In this document: piece after piece, positions 1 to 7,677 of the stretch
How positions within the stretch are numbered: the stretch's first letter is position 1
Layout of the letters: each line of letters starts with the position of its first letter
Assembly (NCBI GenBank): GCA_934643535.1
Contig: CAKUCE010000005.1
Location: 1-29,894, forward strand
DNA: 29,894 nt
Direction of reading: 5' to 3'
Source of the DNA: an uncultured Clostridia bacterium
Lineage (GTDB): Bacteria > Bacillota > Clostridia > Christensenellales > Aristaeellaceae
The notes under the pieces: generated by a model
Seen by the model: only the letters and a program-made list of their open reading frames with translations
Told to the model about the DNA's origin: nothing
Databases searched by the model: none
Translations under genes and position numbers: made by a program

Positions 1-1505
1 ATGGTTTGCAGCAGCGTGCTTTGCGCATAAGTAAGAATCAATGTCCCATATACCTCTTGCGTATACAAATTCTGCACACGGAATGCCTGATGAAATACAT
101 TACCCAGATATTTTTGCTCATATCCGTCAGCAAAATAGTGAATACCCGATTCCTCCGCACAGGTATTGACAATGCGCTTCAGCATCCGCTGATTTGTTTC
201 ACCAACGCGGTTGCCAAAACCTACATCCCCCTTGTCAGGGCGGTTACAGTTATGACGCCTTCCATTTTGGGACACGTAGCAGATATTGACCACATCGGCA
301 CTGTTTTCCAGATAGCGGTTCATCAAGCGCAGAATATCAATGTTGGATGCCTCCGATGGGGCCGCCTTCGCATCTTCCTCAACAAGATTGCGAAATTCTG
401 CATCCACAGCAAAATTGAGCGCTGAATTGACATACTGTCGCAGGGTAATATCAACCAGCTGACGCTGCCTGTCAAGCAGGTCTGTTTGCATCTCCTTGGC
501 CAGCGTAACGGCGCCTTCCATGCTATATTGCAGCATCAGGCAAAATCCAAGCAGCAGGATACCAAGCATTACCAGCAGGACAGTGCCAATCTGTACCACC
601 AATTGAATATAGCCTTTTTTCCCTTTTCGCATGATAGCGACGCCACGCATACCAGTCTTTACTGCGCCAGAGGTTAGTCCGCCAACGATATAGCGCTGCA
701 TAAAGATGAACACAAGTACAACGGGTAATACCAAAATCATACCATATGCCATCAGATAGTTCCAGCGATAGCCATACTTTGTTATGTACTTGTGAATATT
801 CGCCGTCAGAGGCCGCATCGCTTCGTTAATATTGAACGTCATGGAATATGCCAGATCATTCCAGCCATGCAGGAAAGTAAATACCATGACGGTAATCAGA
901 CCGGTCTGAATAACAGGCACCATAATTCGGATAAAGGATGTGAAAGCGTTGCAGCCGTCGATCTTTGCCGCATCATCCAGCGATTTTGGCAATCCAAGAA
1001 AGAACGGTCGAAGCGTGACCACAATAAACGGAATGGAGCCAGATGCCACCGACATAGCCGGTGCCAGATACGAATTAAGCAGTCCCAGCTTGGAAAAAGT
1101 CAGGAACAGCGGGGTCAGCAGCAGTGAGGACGGGATCATCTGCGATACCAGAAACAGCAACAGCAGCGCGGACTTTCCTTTCATGCGGAAGCGGCTCATG
1201 CCATAGGCTGCCGGCAAACCAAGCGTAACCGAAATGGTCATGGCCGTTAATGCAATGAGTAAGCTGTTGCGCAGCGAAGAGAAGAAATCGCTGCTGGTTA
1301 ACTGATCCATCCAGGGCTTGCTTGTCGGCGACATGGGCCACAGCGTAATACTCGTTATGAGCTCCATATCATCCTTGAACGAACCAATCAACATCCAATA
1401 TACAGGGAAAAGGTAGACTATGCCGATCACCAGCGCGAGTATGCACAGCATAATATTTTTTAATCTTGCTTTGGTGGACCTCTCATGGATAACAACTTTC
1501 TCCAT
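1..1505 (-). CDS. CUT1 sugar ABC permease (MalG type) fused in frame to a sensor histidine kinase N-terminus (partial)
   Basis: The frame opens with ATG at 1505, directly after the TAA of the upstream permease, and stays open to the window edge (501 codons). Residues 1 to about 285 form a complete MalG-type inner-membrane permease: an N-terminal membrane helix, an EAA-type loop (SLDDAAKIDGCN) that would contact the transport ATPase, and the usual family ending QRYIVGGLTSGAVK. No stop follows. The frame passes through TGMRGVAIMRKGKKGY into a new hydrophobic helix (LLVMLGILLLGF) and an extracytoplasmic region of about 175 residues resembling the dCache-like sensor part of YesM-type histidine kinases. 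The kinase core lies outside the window. Codons 286 and 292 are ATG and could be separate kinase starts, but neither has a clear ribosome binding site. Topology fits a fusion, since MalG ends in the cytoplasm and the kinase helix then exits. The permease part is secure; the kinase identity rests on its N-terminus and on the response regulator in the same operon. Confidence 0.8.
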   Translation of the reverse strand, partial: MEKVVIHERSTKARLKNIMLCILALVIGIVYLFPVYWMLIGSFKDDMELITSITLWPMSPTSKPWMDQLTSSDFFSSLRNSLLIALTAMTISVTLGLPAAYGMSRFRMKGKSALLLLFLVSQMIPSSLLLTPLFLTFSKLGLLNSYLAPAMSVASGSIPFIVVTLRPFFLGLPKSLDDAAKIDGCNAFTSFIRIMVPVIQTGLITVMVFTFLHGWNDLAYSMTFNINEAMRPLTANIHKYITKYGYRWNYLMAYGMILVLPVVLVFIFMQRYIVGGLTSGAVKTGMRGVAIMRKGKKGYIQLVVQIGTVLLVMLGILLLGFCLMLQYSMEGAVTLAKEMQTDLLDRQRQLVDITLRQYVNSALNFAVDAEFRNLVEEDAKAAPSEASNIDILRLMNRYLENSADVVNICYVSQNGRRHNCNRPDKGDVGFGNRVGETNQRMLKRIVNTCAEESGIHYFADGYEQKYLGNVFHQAFRVQNLYTQEVYGTLILTYAQSTLLQT

Positions 1506-2441
1506 TTACTCCACCTCCTCTTTGCGCACCAGGAACAGATAAGCAAAGCCAACGCACATCAGGCACACGAACAGCACGACGGCTACAGCGGCACCGAGGG
1601 AAAAGTTGTACTGTGAGAAGGATAGCTTATAGGAGTAGGAAGATAACACCTGTGTTGCATTTACCGGGCCGCCATTCGTCATGATGTAAACCAAATCGAA
1701 CACTTTGAAGGTATAGATGAAGCCCAGCATCAACACGGAAACAATAGACGACTTCATCAGCGGCATCGTGATATTGCAGAAACACTGTAGGCTATTGGCA
1801 CCATCAATGGTCGCAGCTTCATACGTCGTCTGGTCAATGGAAGAAAGGCCTGCCACCAGCAGCATCATGTTAAAAGGAATACCGACCCAGCAGTTGGCAA
1901 GCGTAACAGCCCAGAGCGCATATTTTTCTGAAACCAGCCAGCCAATTGGCTGACTGGAGTGAATGAATCCCAATGCTGCCAGCGCCGCATTTATAACGCC
2001 CTCCGATGTACTGGTTGCAAACAAATTTTTGAACAGAAGACCGGTTACCGACATGGGCATCATATAGCCCATGATTAGACTTCCACGTACCATACCGGAT
2101 AACCGAAACTTCTTGTTAAAGAAGAGAGCCAACGCAAACCCGATGGAAAACTGAATCACAAGGCTGCGAATTGTAAACTGAAAGGTGTGCTTCAGCGCAT
2201 CCAAAAAAACCGAATCCGAGGTGAACAAATACACAAAATTGGAAAGCCCAACATATTTAGCACTATTATTCTTAAAGGACATTACGTCCATATCCCTGAA
2301 TGACAAATTAAAGTTATAGATCAGCGGATAGATGATCATCGCCGCCATAAAGAGTACCGCTGGCAATACAAAGCAGTATCCGGTACGCGATTCCCGATTG
2401 ACGCGGAACTGTTTTCCTTCGCTCATTGTCCGATCCCCCAT
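1506..2441 (-). CDS. CUT1 sugar ABC transporter permease (MalF/UgpA type)
   Basis: This is one of two inner-membrane subunits of a carbohydrate importer that pairs with the permease starting at 1505. The 311-residue protein has six hydrophobic segments, the first at about residues 20-45 (GYCFVLPAVLFMAAMIIYPL). Near residue 210 it has the EAA loop that docks the ATPase (YEAATIDGANSLQCFCNITMPLM). The late TNGGPVNATQVLSSYSY motif is typical of CUT1 MalF-like permeases. ATG at 2441 has AAAGGA unusually close to it, and ATG at 2426 is a reasonable alternative start. The stop touches the start of the next permease, implying translational coupling. No ATP-binding subunit is present in the window, as is common for clostridial CUT1 systems that share an MsmK-like ATPase. 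Confidence 0.9.
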   Translation of the reverse strand: MGDRTMSEGKQFRVNRESRTGYCFVLPAVLFMAAMIIYPLIYNFNLSFRDMDVMSFKNNSAKYVGLSNFVYLFTSDSVFLDALKHTFQFTIRSLVIQFSIGFALALFFNKKFRLSGMVRGSLIMGYMMPMSVTGLLFKNLFATSTSEGVINAALAALGFIHSSQPIGWLVSEKYALWAVTLANCWVGIPFNMMLLVAGLSSIDQTTYEAATIDGANSLQCFCNITMPLMKSSIVSVLMLGFIYTFKVFDLVYIMTNGGPVNATQVLSSYSYKLSFSQYNFSLGAAVAVVLFVCLMCVGFAYLFLVRKEEVE

Positions 2442-2499
2442 ATTCCTTTCCAGAATAGCAAGTACAGACCCCCTGCAGCATGGGCTGCGTAGAATATCA

Positions 2500-2531
2500 G
2501 GGGGGATGCAGCAGGTACCGCCACATCCCCC
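2500..2531 (-). promoter_or_regulatory. Intra-operon stem-loop between binding protein and permease genes
   Basis: The arms 2501-2508 and 2524-2531 (gggggatg / catccccc) are perfectly complementary with a 15-base loop. The stem sits 26 bases after the binding-protein stop and lacks a T-run on the minus strand, so it is unlikely to be a full terminator. Such hairpins are known to protect the 3' end of binding-protein mRNA and raise its level over the permeases. The second transporter operon has one at the same place (8593-8626). Confidence 0.55.
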
Positions 2532-2556
2532 GATGTTATTTTTTGCTTTTATCGGG

Positions 2557-3777
2557 TTACTTCGCGTTGATTTCCCTCACGGCGGCGGCAGCATCGGTCA
2601 TAGCCTGCTCAGGAGTCTTGACACCGGTGAAGGTTTCCTGCAAGGCTGTATAGATGGTGCTGGAGATTTCAGGCCAACGGGGATGCGGACCACGAGCATA
2701 GGCAACGGAGAGCGCTTCGGCATACATACTGTAAACCTCGTTCTTCGTCCAGATGTCTCTCATGGCAATGGAGTCCTTGCGTGCGGGGAACTTGCCGGCG
2801 CGGTCGCAATACTCGGCACGGATTTCAGCGCTCATAAACCAGGACAGGAAGGTCCAAGCAGCTTCACGGTTCGCGCCAGTGCAGATACCAAAATTTTCGC
2901 CGCCCAGCACGGTTGCAGAATACTTGTCATGAGGAATGAGCGCAACGCCATAGTTCATCTCCGGGTTGGATTCTTCGTTGGGCTTGATGCGCCAGGGACC
3001 CACAACCTGCATGGCAGCCTTGCCGGCCAGGAACTGCGCATTGCTTTCGCCCTGATTCCAGTTGATAATGTTCCGGGACATATAGCCCTTTTCAATCATT
3101 TCATTCAGGAACGAAACCGCTTTAATGGCTTCGGGCGAATCCAGCGTATCCAGCGTCGCGCCGGTGGACAGCAGCCAGGGCAGGAATTGGAAGGTTGCTT
3201 CCTCAGACGCAGGCATAGACACCACCATGCCATACACATCATCTTTGGTCAGCCTGGCGGCAGTATCCATCAGCTCATCCCAGGTTTCGGGTACCTTCTC
3301 GATCCCTGCTTCTTCGAACATATCCTTATTGTACATGAACGCCAGGCAGTTGGAGTTGTCCGACAGTCCATAAATACGTCCATCCAGCATGCAGGTGCTC
3401 AGAGAACCAGTAAAAAACTGATCGCGCTCGCCCCAGGCGTCCACCAGATCCGTGATATCCTGGAACACGCCCATCGTGGTGAAGGACGCATGGTCAGGGT
3501 TGTCAACCATGCCGATGTCGGGCAATTCTCCCGATACGGCACCCATCATATATTGCTTTGACAGATCGGCACGGGCCACAAAGGTCGGAACCACCGTGAT
3601 GCCCTGCTCATTTTCAGCGTTGAACCGATCGACCAGATCCTTCAAAACTGCTTCTGAATCATCTGAAAAGTAATGCCAAAGCGTGAGGGTAACCTCCTCC
3701 TTTTCGGCCAGTGCCATTGGCATGAGTCCAAGAAGTAACGCCAACACAGACACCAATGCGAATACCTTTTTCCACAT
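2557..3777 (-). CDS. Extracellular sugar-binding protein of a CUT1 ABC transporter
   Basis: This 406-residue protein captures the substrate outside the cell and delivers it to the two permeases downstream. It begins with a Sec signal peptide (MWKKVFALVSVLALLLGL...ALA) and continues as a family-1 extracellular solute-binding protein: TLTLWHYFSDDSEAVLKDLV near the start, GELPDIGMVDNPD in the first lobe, LAGKAAMQVVGPW around residues 230-245, and a C-terminal AWTFLSWFMS helix. An AAGGAGG site 9 bases upstream fixes ATG 3777. The signal peptide has no lipobox cysteine, so the protein is not obviously a lipoprotein, which is unusual for a Gram-positive binding protein. It could be held at the surface by the permeases or be released. 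The family assignment is secure; the sugar is unknown. Confidence 0.92.
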   Translation of the reverse strand: MWKKVFALVSVLALLLGLMPMALAEKEEVTLTLWHYFSDDSEAVLKDLVDRFNAENEQGITVVPTFVARADLSKQYMMGAVSGELPDIGMVDNPDHASFTTMGVFQDITDLVDAWGERDQFFTGSLSTCMLDGRIYGLSDNSNCLAFMYNKDMFEEAGIEKVPETWDELMDTAARLTKDDVYGMVVSMPASEEATFQFLPWLLSTGATLDTLDSPEAIKAVSFLNEMIEKGYMSRNIINWNQGESNAQFLAGKAAMQVVGPWRIKPNEESNPEMNYGVALIPHDKYSATVLGGENFGICTGANREAAWTFLSWFMSAEIRAEYCDRAGKFPARKDSIAMRDIWTKNEVYSMYAEALSVAYARGPHPRWPEISSTIYTALQETFTGVKTPEQAMTDAAAAVREINAK

Positions 3778-3797
3778 AGTTCATTTCCTCCTTTTTT

Positions 3798-3825
3798 TCA
3801 CAGCCACGCTGTGATCAAGCTGTGA
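3798..3825 (-). promoter_or_regulatory. Triple repeat in the binding-protein leader (candidate operator or hairpin)
   Basis: The plus strand carries tcacagc (3798-3804), cac, gctgtga (3808-3814), tcaa, and a second gctgtga (3819-3825). This gives one perfect 7-base inverted repeat plus an extra copy of one arm. It lies between the predicted transcription start and the AAGGAGG of the binding-protein gene, where a bound repressor or an mRNA hairpin could block expression. Confidence 0.45.
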
Positions 3826-3829
3826 TTAA

Positions 3830-3857
3830 AGTATAGGGGAAAAACATATGAATTCAA
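3830..3857 (-). promoter_or_regulatory. SigA-type promoter of the first transporter operon
   Basis: On the minus strand TTGAAT (3857-3852) and TATACT (3835-3830) are separated by 16 bases. Transcription would start near 3823, giving a leader of about 45 bases before the binding-protein start at 3777. A motif tggcggacaaa at 3875-3885, just upstream of the -35 box, recurs at 12347-12357 in the control region of the oxidoreductase operon. Confidence 0.6.
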
Positions 3858-3977
3858 CCCGAGGATTTTCACATTGGCGGACAAACGTAAGGAAAAATAC
3901 ATTGTTGTATATAGCCCGATATGCCCGTAGAGTCCACATTTTCTGGGTTGACCTGATTAAAAAGCCATCTGTTTGCT

Positions 3978-4727
3978 TCATTTGAGTGCGTTGGAAAAGA
4001 TAAATTGTGTAGGAGACACACCTGTTTCGGACTTAAAAATTCGACAGAAGTATTTGCCGTCCGGGTAACCTACATATTGAGCAACTTCTGCCACGCTCAT
4101 ATCATTGCTGCCAAGCAGCTTTTTCGCAATTTCGATTCTGTACACACGCAGATAGGTGGTAAAACTTTTTCCTGTATCTCGTTTGAACAAATAACTGAAA
4201 TACTGAGGTGTGAGGCGCAACCGTTTGGCTGTTTCGTCCTGACTGAGCTGTGTGACATAGGAAGTTTCAATAATCTTAATTGCCTTCATGACACAGGGAT
4301 GGAGGAATGCGGAAGACTTATCCTGAAACGAAGCCTCATTGTCACCTTCGACCTTTTCATGCAGATGCTTCTGCGCTTTTTGTACACAGTATTCAATTTC
4401 TTCCGGCACGATAGGCTTTGTGATGTATTCCAGCACACCATACCGCACGGTTGCCTTCGCATACTCGAATTCTTCATAAGCGCTGATGATAACTACGCTA
4501 ACATCATTGGATGCTTCCCTGATGCGCGAAATCATATCAATCCCACTCATGCGATCCATTTTAACATCTGTAAACACAAGATCAGGCTTTAGCTTCTGCA
4601 CCAATTCATAACCTTTTTCACCATCACTGGCTTGAGCAATGACAGTATGTCCGCCTTTCATCTCTTGAATAATCGACACCAGGCCTTGCCTGGCTCGCAC
4701 TTCATCCTCTACCACAATAATCTTCAT
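3978..4727 (-). CDS. AraC-type two-component response regulator (YesN-like)
   Basis: This DNA-binding regulator of 249 residues is likely activated by phosphorylation from the sensor kinase encoded at the end of the same gene group. The N-terminal receiver domain shows the acidic pair in MKIIVVEDE, the phospho-acceptor aspartate in LVFTDVKMDRMSGID, the switch serine in VVIISAYEEFEYA and the lysine in YITKPI. The C-terminal 100 residues are a double helix-turn-helix of AraC type (DETAKRLRLTPQYFSYLFKRDTG and VAEVAQYVGYPDGKYFCRIFK). I chose ATG 4727, which has AAGGA about 9 bases upstream; 4736, 4745 and TTG 4778 are in-frame alternatives. The gene lies directly upstream of the binding-protein gene, so the transporter is its probable target. 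Confidence 0.88.
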   Translation of the reverse strand: MKIIVVEDEVRARQGLVSIIQEMKGGHTVIAQASDGEKGYELVQKLKPDLVFTDVKMDRMSGIDMISRIREASNDVSVVIISAYEEFEYAKATVRYGVLEYITKPIVPEEIEYCVQKAQKHLHEKVEGDNEASFQDKSSAFLHPCVMKAIKIIETSYVTQLSQDETAKRLRLTPQYFSYLFKRDTGKSFTTYLRVYRIEIAKKLLGSNDMSVAEVAQYVGYPDGKYFCRIFKSETGVSPTQFIFSNALK

Positions 4728-4767
4728 GTTTTTCATTCCTTGCATTGATAGTTTAAAACAAATTTTT

Positions 4768-4791
4768 TCAATCCGCAAGCAGCCAGATCAT
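4768..4791 (-). CDS. Seven-residue upstream ORF ahead of the response regulator
   Basis: A consensus AAGGAGGG lies 7 bases before ATG 4791, but that frame encodes only MIWLLAD before TGA. It is out of frame with the regulator, which starts some 40 bases further on with a much weaker site. It may be a leader peptide that couples or limits regulator translation, or the original start left out of frame by an indel. Only sequence pattern supports it. Confidence 0.35.
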   Translation of the reverse strand: MIWLLAD

Positions 4792-4799
4792 TCGTATTC

Positions 4800-5199
4800 C
4801 CTCCTTGGTTACCCCTAAAAAGCTTTTTTCTTTACCCACTGCTTTTTGTATTTAATAATAACTCTCAGTAATGCGTCCAGTCATTTTTGGAAACCGTCAA
4901 ACAATGGCGCCATTAGTATACACATTCATTCTGCTCATTGCAACGAGCCAGGGGAAACGTGTTTTTAGTAGAGCTGCACTCTATCTTTGACTAAGAGCAA
5001 AAACAAAAGAGAACAAAGGACAACCATCTGGTATAGCAGCATTGCAACAAACCAACCGAAAGGAGCCTCGAGTTTCATGGAGTGTATAACACGGGATAGG
5101 AAATAACGCAGTCCATTCATCATGTACGTCCTGAAAGATGGAACGGATAAAGCCAGCGAAAGTATAGGAATTAACGTTCCTATATTTATTTCCGACAAA
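4800..5199. other. Non-coding stretch upstream of the response regulator
   Basis: This AT-rich interval should hold the promoter of the response regulator. TATTAT is present on the minus strand near 4850-4860, but no convincing -35 partner is visible. A 77-codon minus-strand frame (4965-5198) ends in a hydrophobic stretch; it has no ribosome binding site or recognisable family, so I do not call it a gene. Confidence 0.4.
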
Positions 5200-5440
5200 A
5201 AAATTGATAGAGGTATCGAATGGTTGGCATGCCGATCCAGACAGTCCCACAGCTATCCGAACCAGTATATAGAAGACGAACTGAAGTTCGTCCGAAATAT
5301 GCAGCGAAAATATCCAAAATCGGGCGTCATTGAGCTACTGGCACGGCTGCTGCCGGAAAAAGCCCCAAAATCCAAAAAGAAGTACACGCCAAAATTTTAC
5401 GGGTGCAATGTCCCGGACAGCACTTTTAGATCGATATAAA
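5200..5440 (+). pseudogene. IS481-like (DDE) transposase remnant
   Basis: The plus-strand frame reads GIEWLACRSRQSHSYPNQ, then DELKFVRNMQRKYPKSGVIE, then KSKKKYTPKFY. This order matches the N-terminal helix-turn-helix and linker of IS481-family integrase-like transposases, where an RSRRPHSHPN-type motif, a DELKLIRDMRRRNP-type motif and a KKYTPKPYEQM-type motif occur in turn. Homology breaks at about 5430, where stops appear and the DDE catalytic core cannot be followed. No terminal inverted repeats were found. It is an old, inactive insertion remnant. Family assignment is by remembered motif only. Confidence 0.5.
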
Positions 5441-6230
5441 TGTAGTTTTGTCATCCACACACTGCAGCGGCTTCCATATATGGCACTGGCTGCCGCTCAT
5501 TTTATAGAAGGCCTCATCACTCCCGGTGGAAGCTGTTTTTATTGCTTCATGATCCCTGTTTATACATGGGATCATGAAGTCAAATTTATAGAAAGAGACA
5601 ATGCTGGATACATTCAACTCATTACGCCTAATGCAACCAACGATGACTATCAAATTATGCTGTTTTCAAATGAGGATATTGCTTACTTCTTTTGATTTGA
5701 ATGGCCAAATTACTTCATCCATTCTGAATCAATAGATTCGGACAAGGTTAGTATACAAAACCTATTCAAAAAGAAAAGGTCCTGGCAGGACAGATTTTAG
5801 GGAATAATTCACAAAAACCTGTAGAGCAGCTCGCTGCGGAACATGCTGTTGCACTGCAGGCCGAAATTTAATACAGAAGCAGCCAGCGCCTGGTATTATT
5901 GAGCGCCTCAAAGGAGAAATCGTTGTTCTGTTCGTACTCGGCAATTACTCCGGCGGCAATCTGACTGTCTATCATAGCGGAGGAAACATCATGCTGGCAC
6001 GGATGCAACGTTTGATAGAAGAGTGCTTCCATAGGGAGTGCAACCGGTCGTAGTGGGTGCAGCTTCTATCAAAATTATGATTATTTGCCATCAAGCTCCG
6101 ATGCCACAATGGTTTCCGGATTTTCTCTATCCATTTTTTCTTTTCCGTTATTCCCCGTTTCACCTGTACACGACTATGTTTTTTCTGCCGTCGTGCGGCA
6201 GAGCCTGTGATGTTATTTCCTGGCGCTTGA
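5441..6230. other. Degenerate region without an intact gene
   Basis: This stretch has short frames on both strands but none with a ribosome binding site and a recognisable family. The most protein-like pieces are a plus-strand tail at about 5480-5693 (frame containing LITPGGSCFYCFMIPVYTWDHE) and a 54-codon minus-strand frame at 5868-6032 (containing IAEYEQNNDFSFEALNNTRR). I do not recognise either. They may be fragments of genes disrupted around the transposase remnant. Confidence 0.4.
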
Positions 6231-6245
6231 ATAGTGGGGCAAAGA

Positions 6246-6263
6246 GCTCCTACCCACAGGAGC
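6246..6263 (-). terminator. Weak stem-loop downstream of the glycosidase remnant
   Basis: The arms gctcct (6246-6251) and aggagc (6258-6263) are perfectly complementary with a 6-base loop. On the minus strand the hairpin is followed by only a short CTCTTTG, so termination would be weak. Its position fits the 3' end of the decayed glycosidase. Confidence 0.3.
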
Positions 6264-6279
6264 CATTGTCAGATACCCC

Positions 6280-6800
6280 TTTATTTTTTGCCTGCCCGTC
6301 CATTTTGCAGCGGCAAAGTGCTATTTTCACTTCCACCGTTTCCAGTCCGGCGCGTTGATCCGTGCTTTCGCTCGCCCTGCCTGGCGCAATGCGCGCAGCA
6401 CGGCATAGGCAAGCACGCGCCATGTTTCCCGTGCAGCGTTTTTCCAAAGGATGCGGTCATCGGAACGACCATTGCCCATGCCCAGAAGCTCTGCATTTTC
6501 CACCTGCAGCGTAATGGGCAGATCATGACACGCGTCGTATGAACATTGTGCTGAAGCGGTAATGGAAAGCTTCTTTGGTAGCTTGAAAACGGAATGCCTG
6601 TATCGCTCCCACTTCTCCTCTCGTGCCGAGGCGTTGCATTTCGTTGCTGAGTACATCGATTTCTACAATTTTGAACGTATCCCACTCAAAAACGGTCTTA
6701 CCCCGATTGGATTCGAGGTAAGACCGCATCAAATATACTGATTCTGCCAACAGTGCTTTTTTCTTCTCCAGTCCGTTGTCCGGGCAGCGCTTCAATTTCA
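6280..6800 (-). pseudogene. Frameshifted C-terminal remnant of a GH2-type glycoside hydrolase (beta-galactosidase-like)
   Basis: One minus-strand frame reads LPITLQVENAELLGMGNG, the hallmark of the C-terminal beta-sandwich of family 2 glycosidases, whose members show ITFEVEGAGELLGVGNG-like sequence. A second frame supplies the ending GLETVEVKIAL, which resembles the last strand of the same domain. Upstream frames carry GKTVFEW and TFKIVEID, resembling the preceding domain linker. At least two frameshifts and probably an internal deletion separate these pieces, and no catalytic domain is present. It sits right after the second transporter operon in the same direction, so it may once have encoded the hydrolase for the imported glycan. 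Family call is by motif memory. Confidence 0.5.
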
Positions 6801-6837
6801 AATAGTCGATTCTTTTTTCAAAGCGCAGCAGCTTCGG

Positions 6838-7677
6838 TCAGCCCTTTACGGCGCTGTCCAGCGTGCCCTGTACAAAGTACTTCTGAAGGACCAGATAAAC
6901 CACGATGGTAGGCAGGATGCCCAGCAAAGCGCCGGCGGCGGCCGCGTTCAGGTCGGTGCTGCTCTCGGAGAAGAACTGCTTGATGGTCAGCGTAATGTTG
7001 TACATCTTCGACTTTTGCAGCACATAGAGCGAGAATGCAAATTCGTTCCACGCGCCGATGCCCTTCATGATGATGACGGAAACCGTCACCGGTGCCAGCT
7101 GCGGCAGGATCACATGAAAGAAGGTCTGCAGGACGCTGGCGCCGTCGATGGCCGCCGCCTCATCCAGCGCTTCCGGAATCGCCGTAATGAAGTTCCGGTA
7201 CAGGAAAATGGACAGGGGCAGACCGAAGGCGGCGGTCACCATGATGATGCCCCAATAGGTGGAGATACCGTTAATGGACACCAGCAGGGAATACATGCCG
7301 ACTACGATGGAAAGGGCGGGGACCATCATCATGGACATGACCACGTTCATGACGAACTTGTTGAAGCGGTTCCGATTCCGGGCCAGCGGATAGGCCGCCA
7401 GACAGCCGGCGATGATCTCGATCACGATAACGCCCACGGTGATGATCGCGGTATTTTTGAGGGCGTTGAGCAGGTTGCCGCTCTTGATCGCCTTTTCAAA
7501 GCTGCCCAGGTACAGCGACTTGGGAACGGAAAGGCGGGGGCTCAGGTCCTGCGGGGATTTGAAGGCCATCATGATCACCGCATAGATGGGCAGCAGATAG
7601 ATCACGATCACAATGGCGCTGATGACATATTTCCACCATTGATTTTTCCGAAGGAAGGTGTTGCCTTTCGCTTTCAT
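6838..7677 (-). CDS. CUT1 sugar ABC transporter permease (MalG type)
   Basis: This 279-residue inner-membrane subunit completes the second importer. It has the CUT1 N-terminal pattern (LLPIYAVIMMAFKSPQDLS), the motif AAYPLARNRNRF after the second helix, the ATPase-docking loop EALDEAAAIDGASVLQTFFHVILP near residue 190, and the family ending QKYFVQGTLDSAVKG with a proper stop. That ending is the one lost in the fused permease at 1505. ATG 7677 overlaps the TGA of the upstream permease by one base and has AAGGAGGTG upstream, so the two are translationally coupled. A TTG three bases earlier is less likely. Confidence 0.92.
   Translation of the reverse strand: MKAKGNTFLRKNQWWKYVISAIVIVIYLLPIYAVIMMAFKSPQDLSPRLSVPKSLYLGSFEKAIKSGNLLNALKNTAIITVGVIVIEIIAGCLAAYPLARNRNRFNKFVMNVVMSMMMVPALSIVVGMYSLLVSINGISTYWGIIMVTAAFGLPLSIFLYRNFITAIPEALDEAAAIDGASVLQTFFHVILPQLAPVTVSVIIMKGIGAWNEFAFSLYVLQKSKMYNITLTIKQFFSESSTDLNAAAAGALLGILPTIVVYLVLQKYFVQGTLDSAVKG

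Noticed and set aside
1075..1341. 88-codon minus-strand frame inside the fused permease
   Set aside because: It is an out-of-frame shadow; the true permease frame is open across the whole region.
2332..3561. 409-codon plus-strand open frame opposite the first binding protein
   Set aside because: Antisense shadow of a well-supported binding-protein gene.
4965..5198. 77-codon minus-strand frame with hydrophobic C-terminus
   Set aside because: No ribosome binding site, no family resemblance, and it overlaps the transposase remnant on the other strand.
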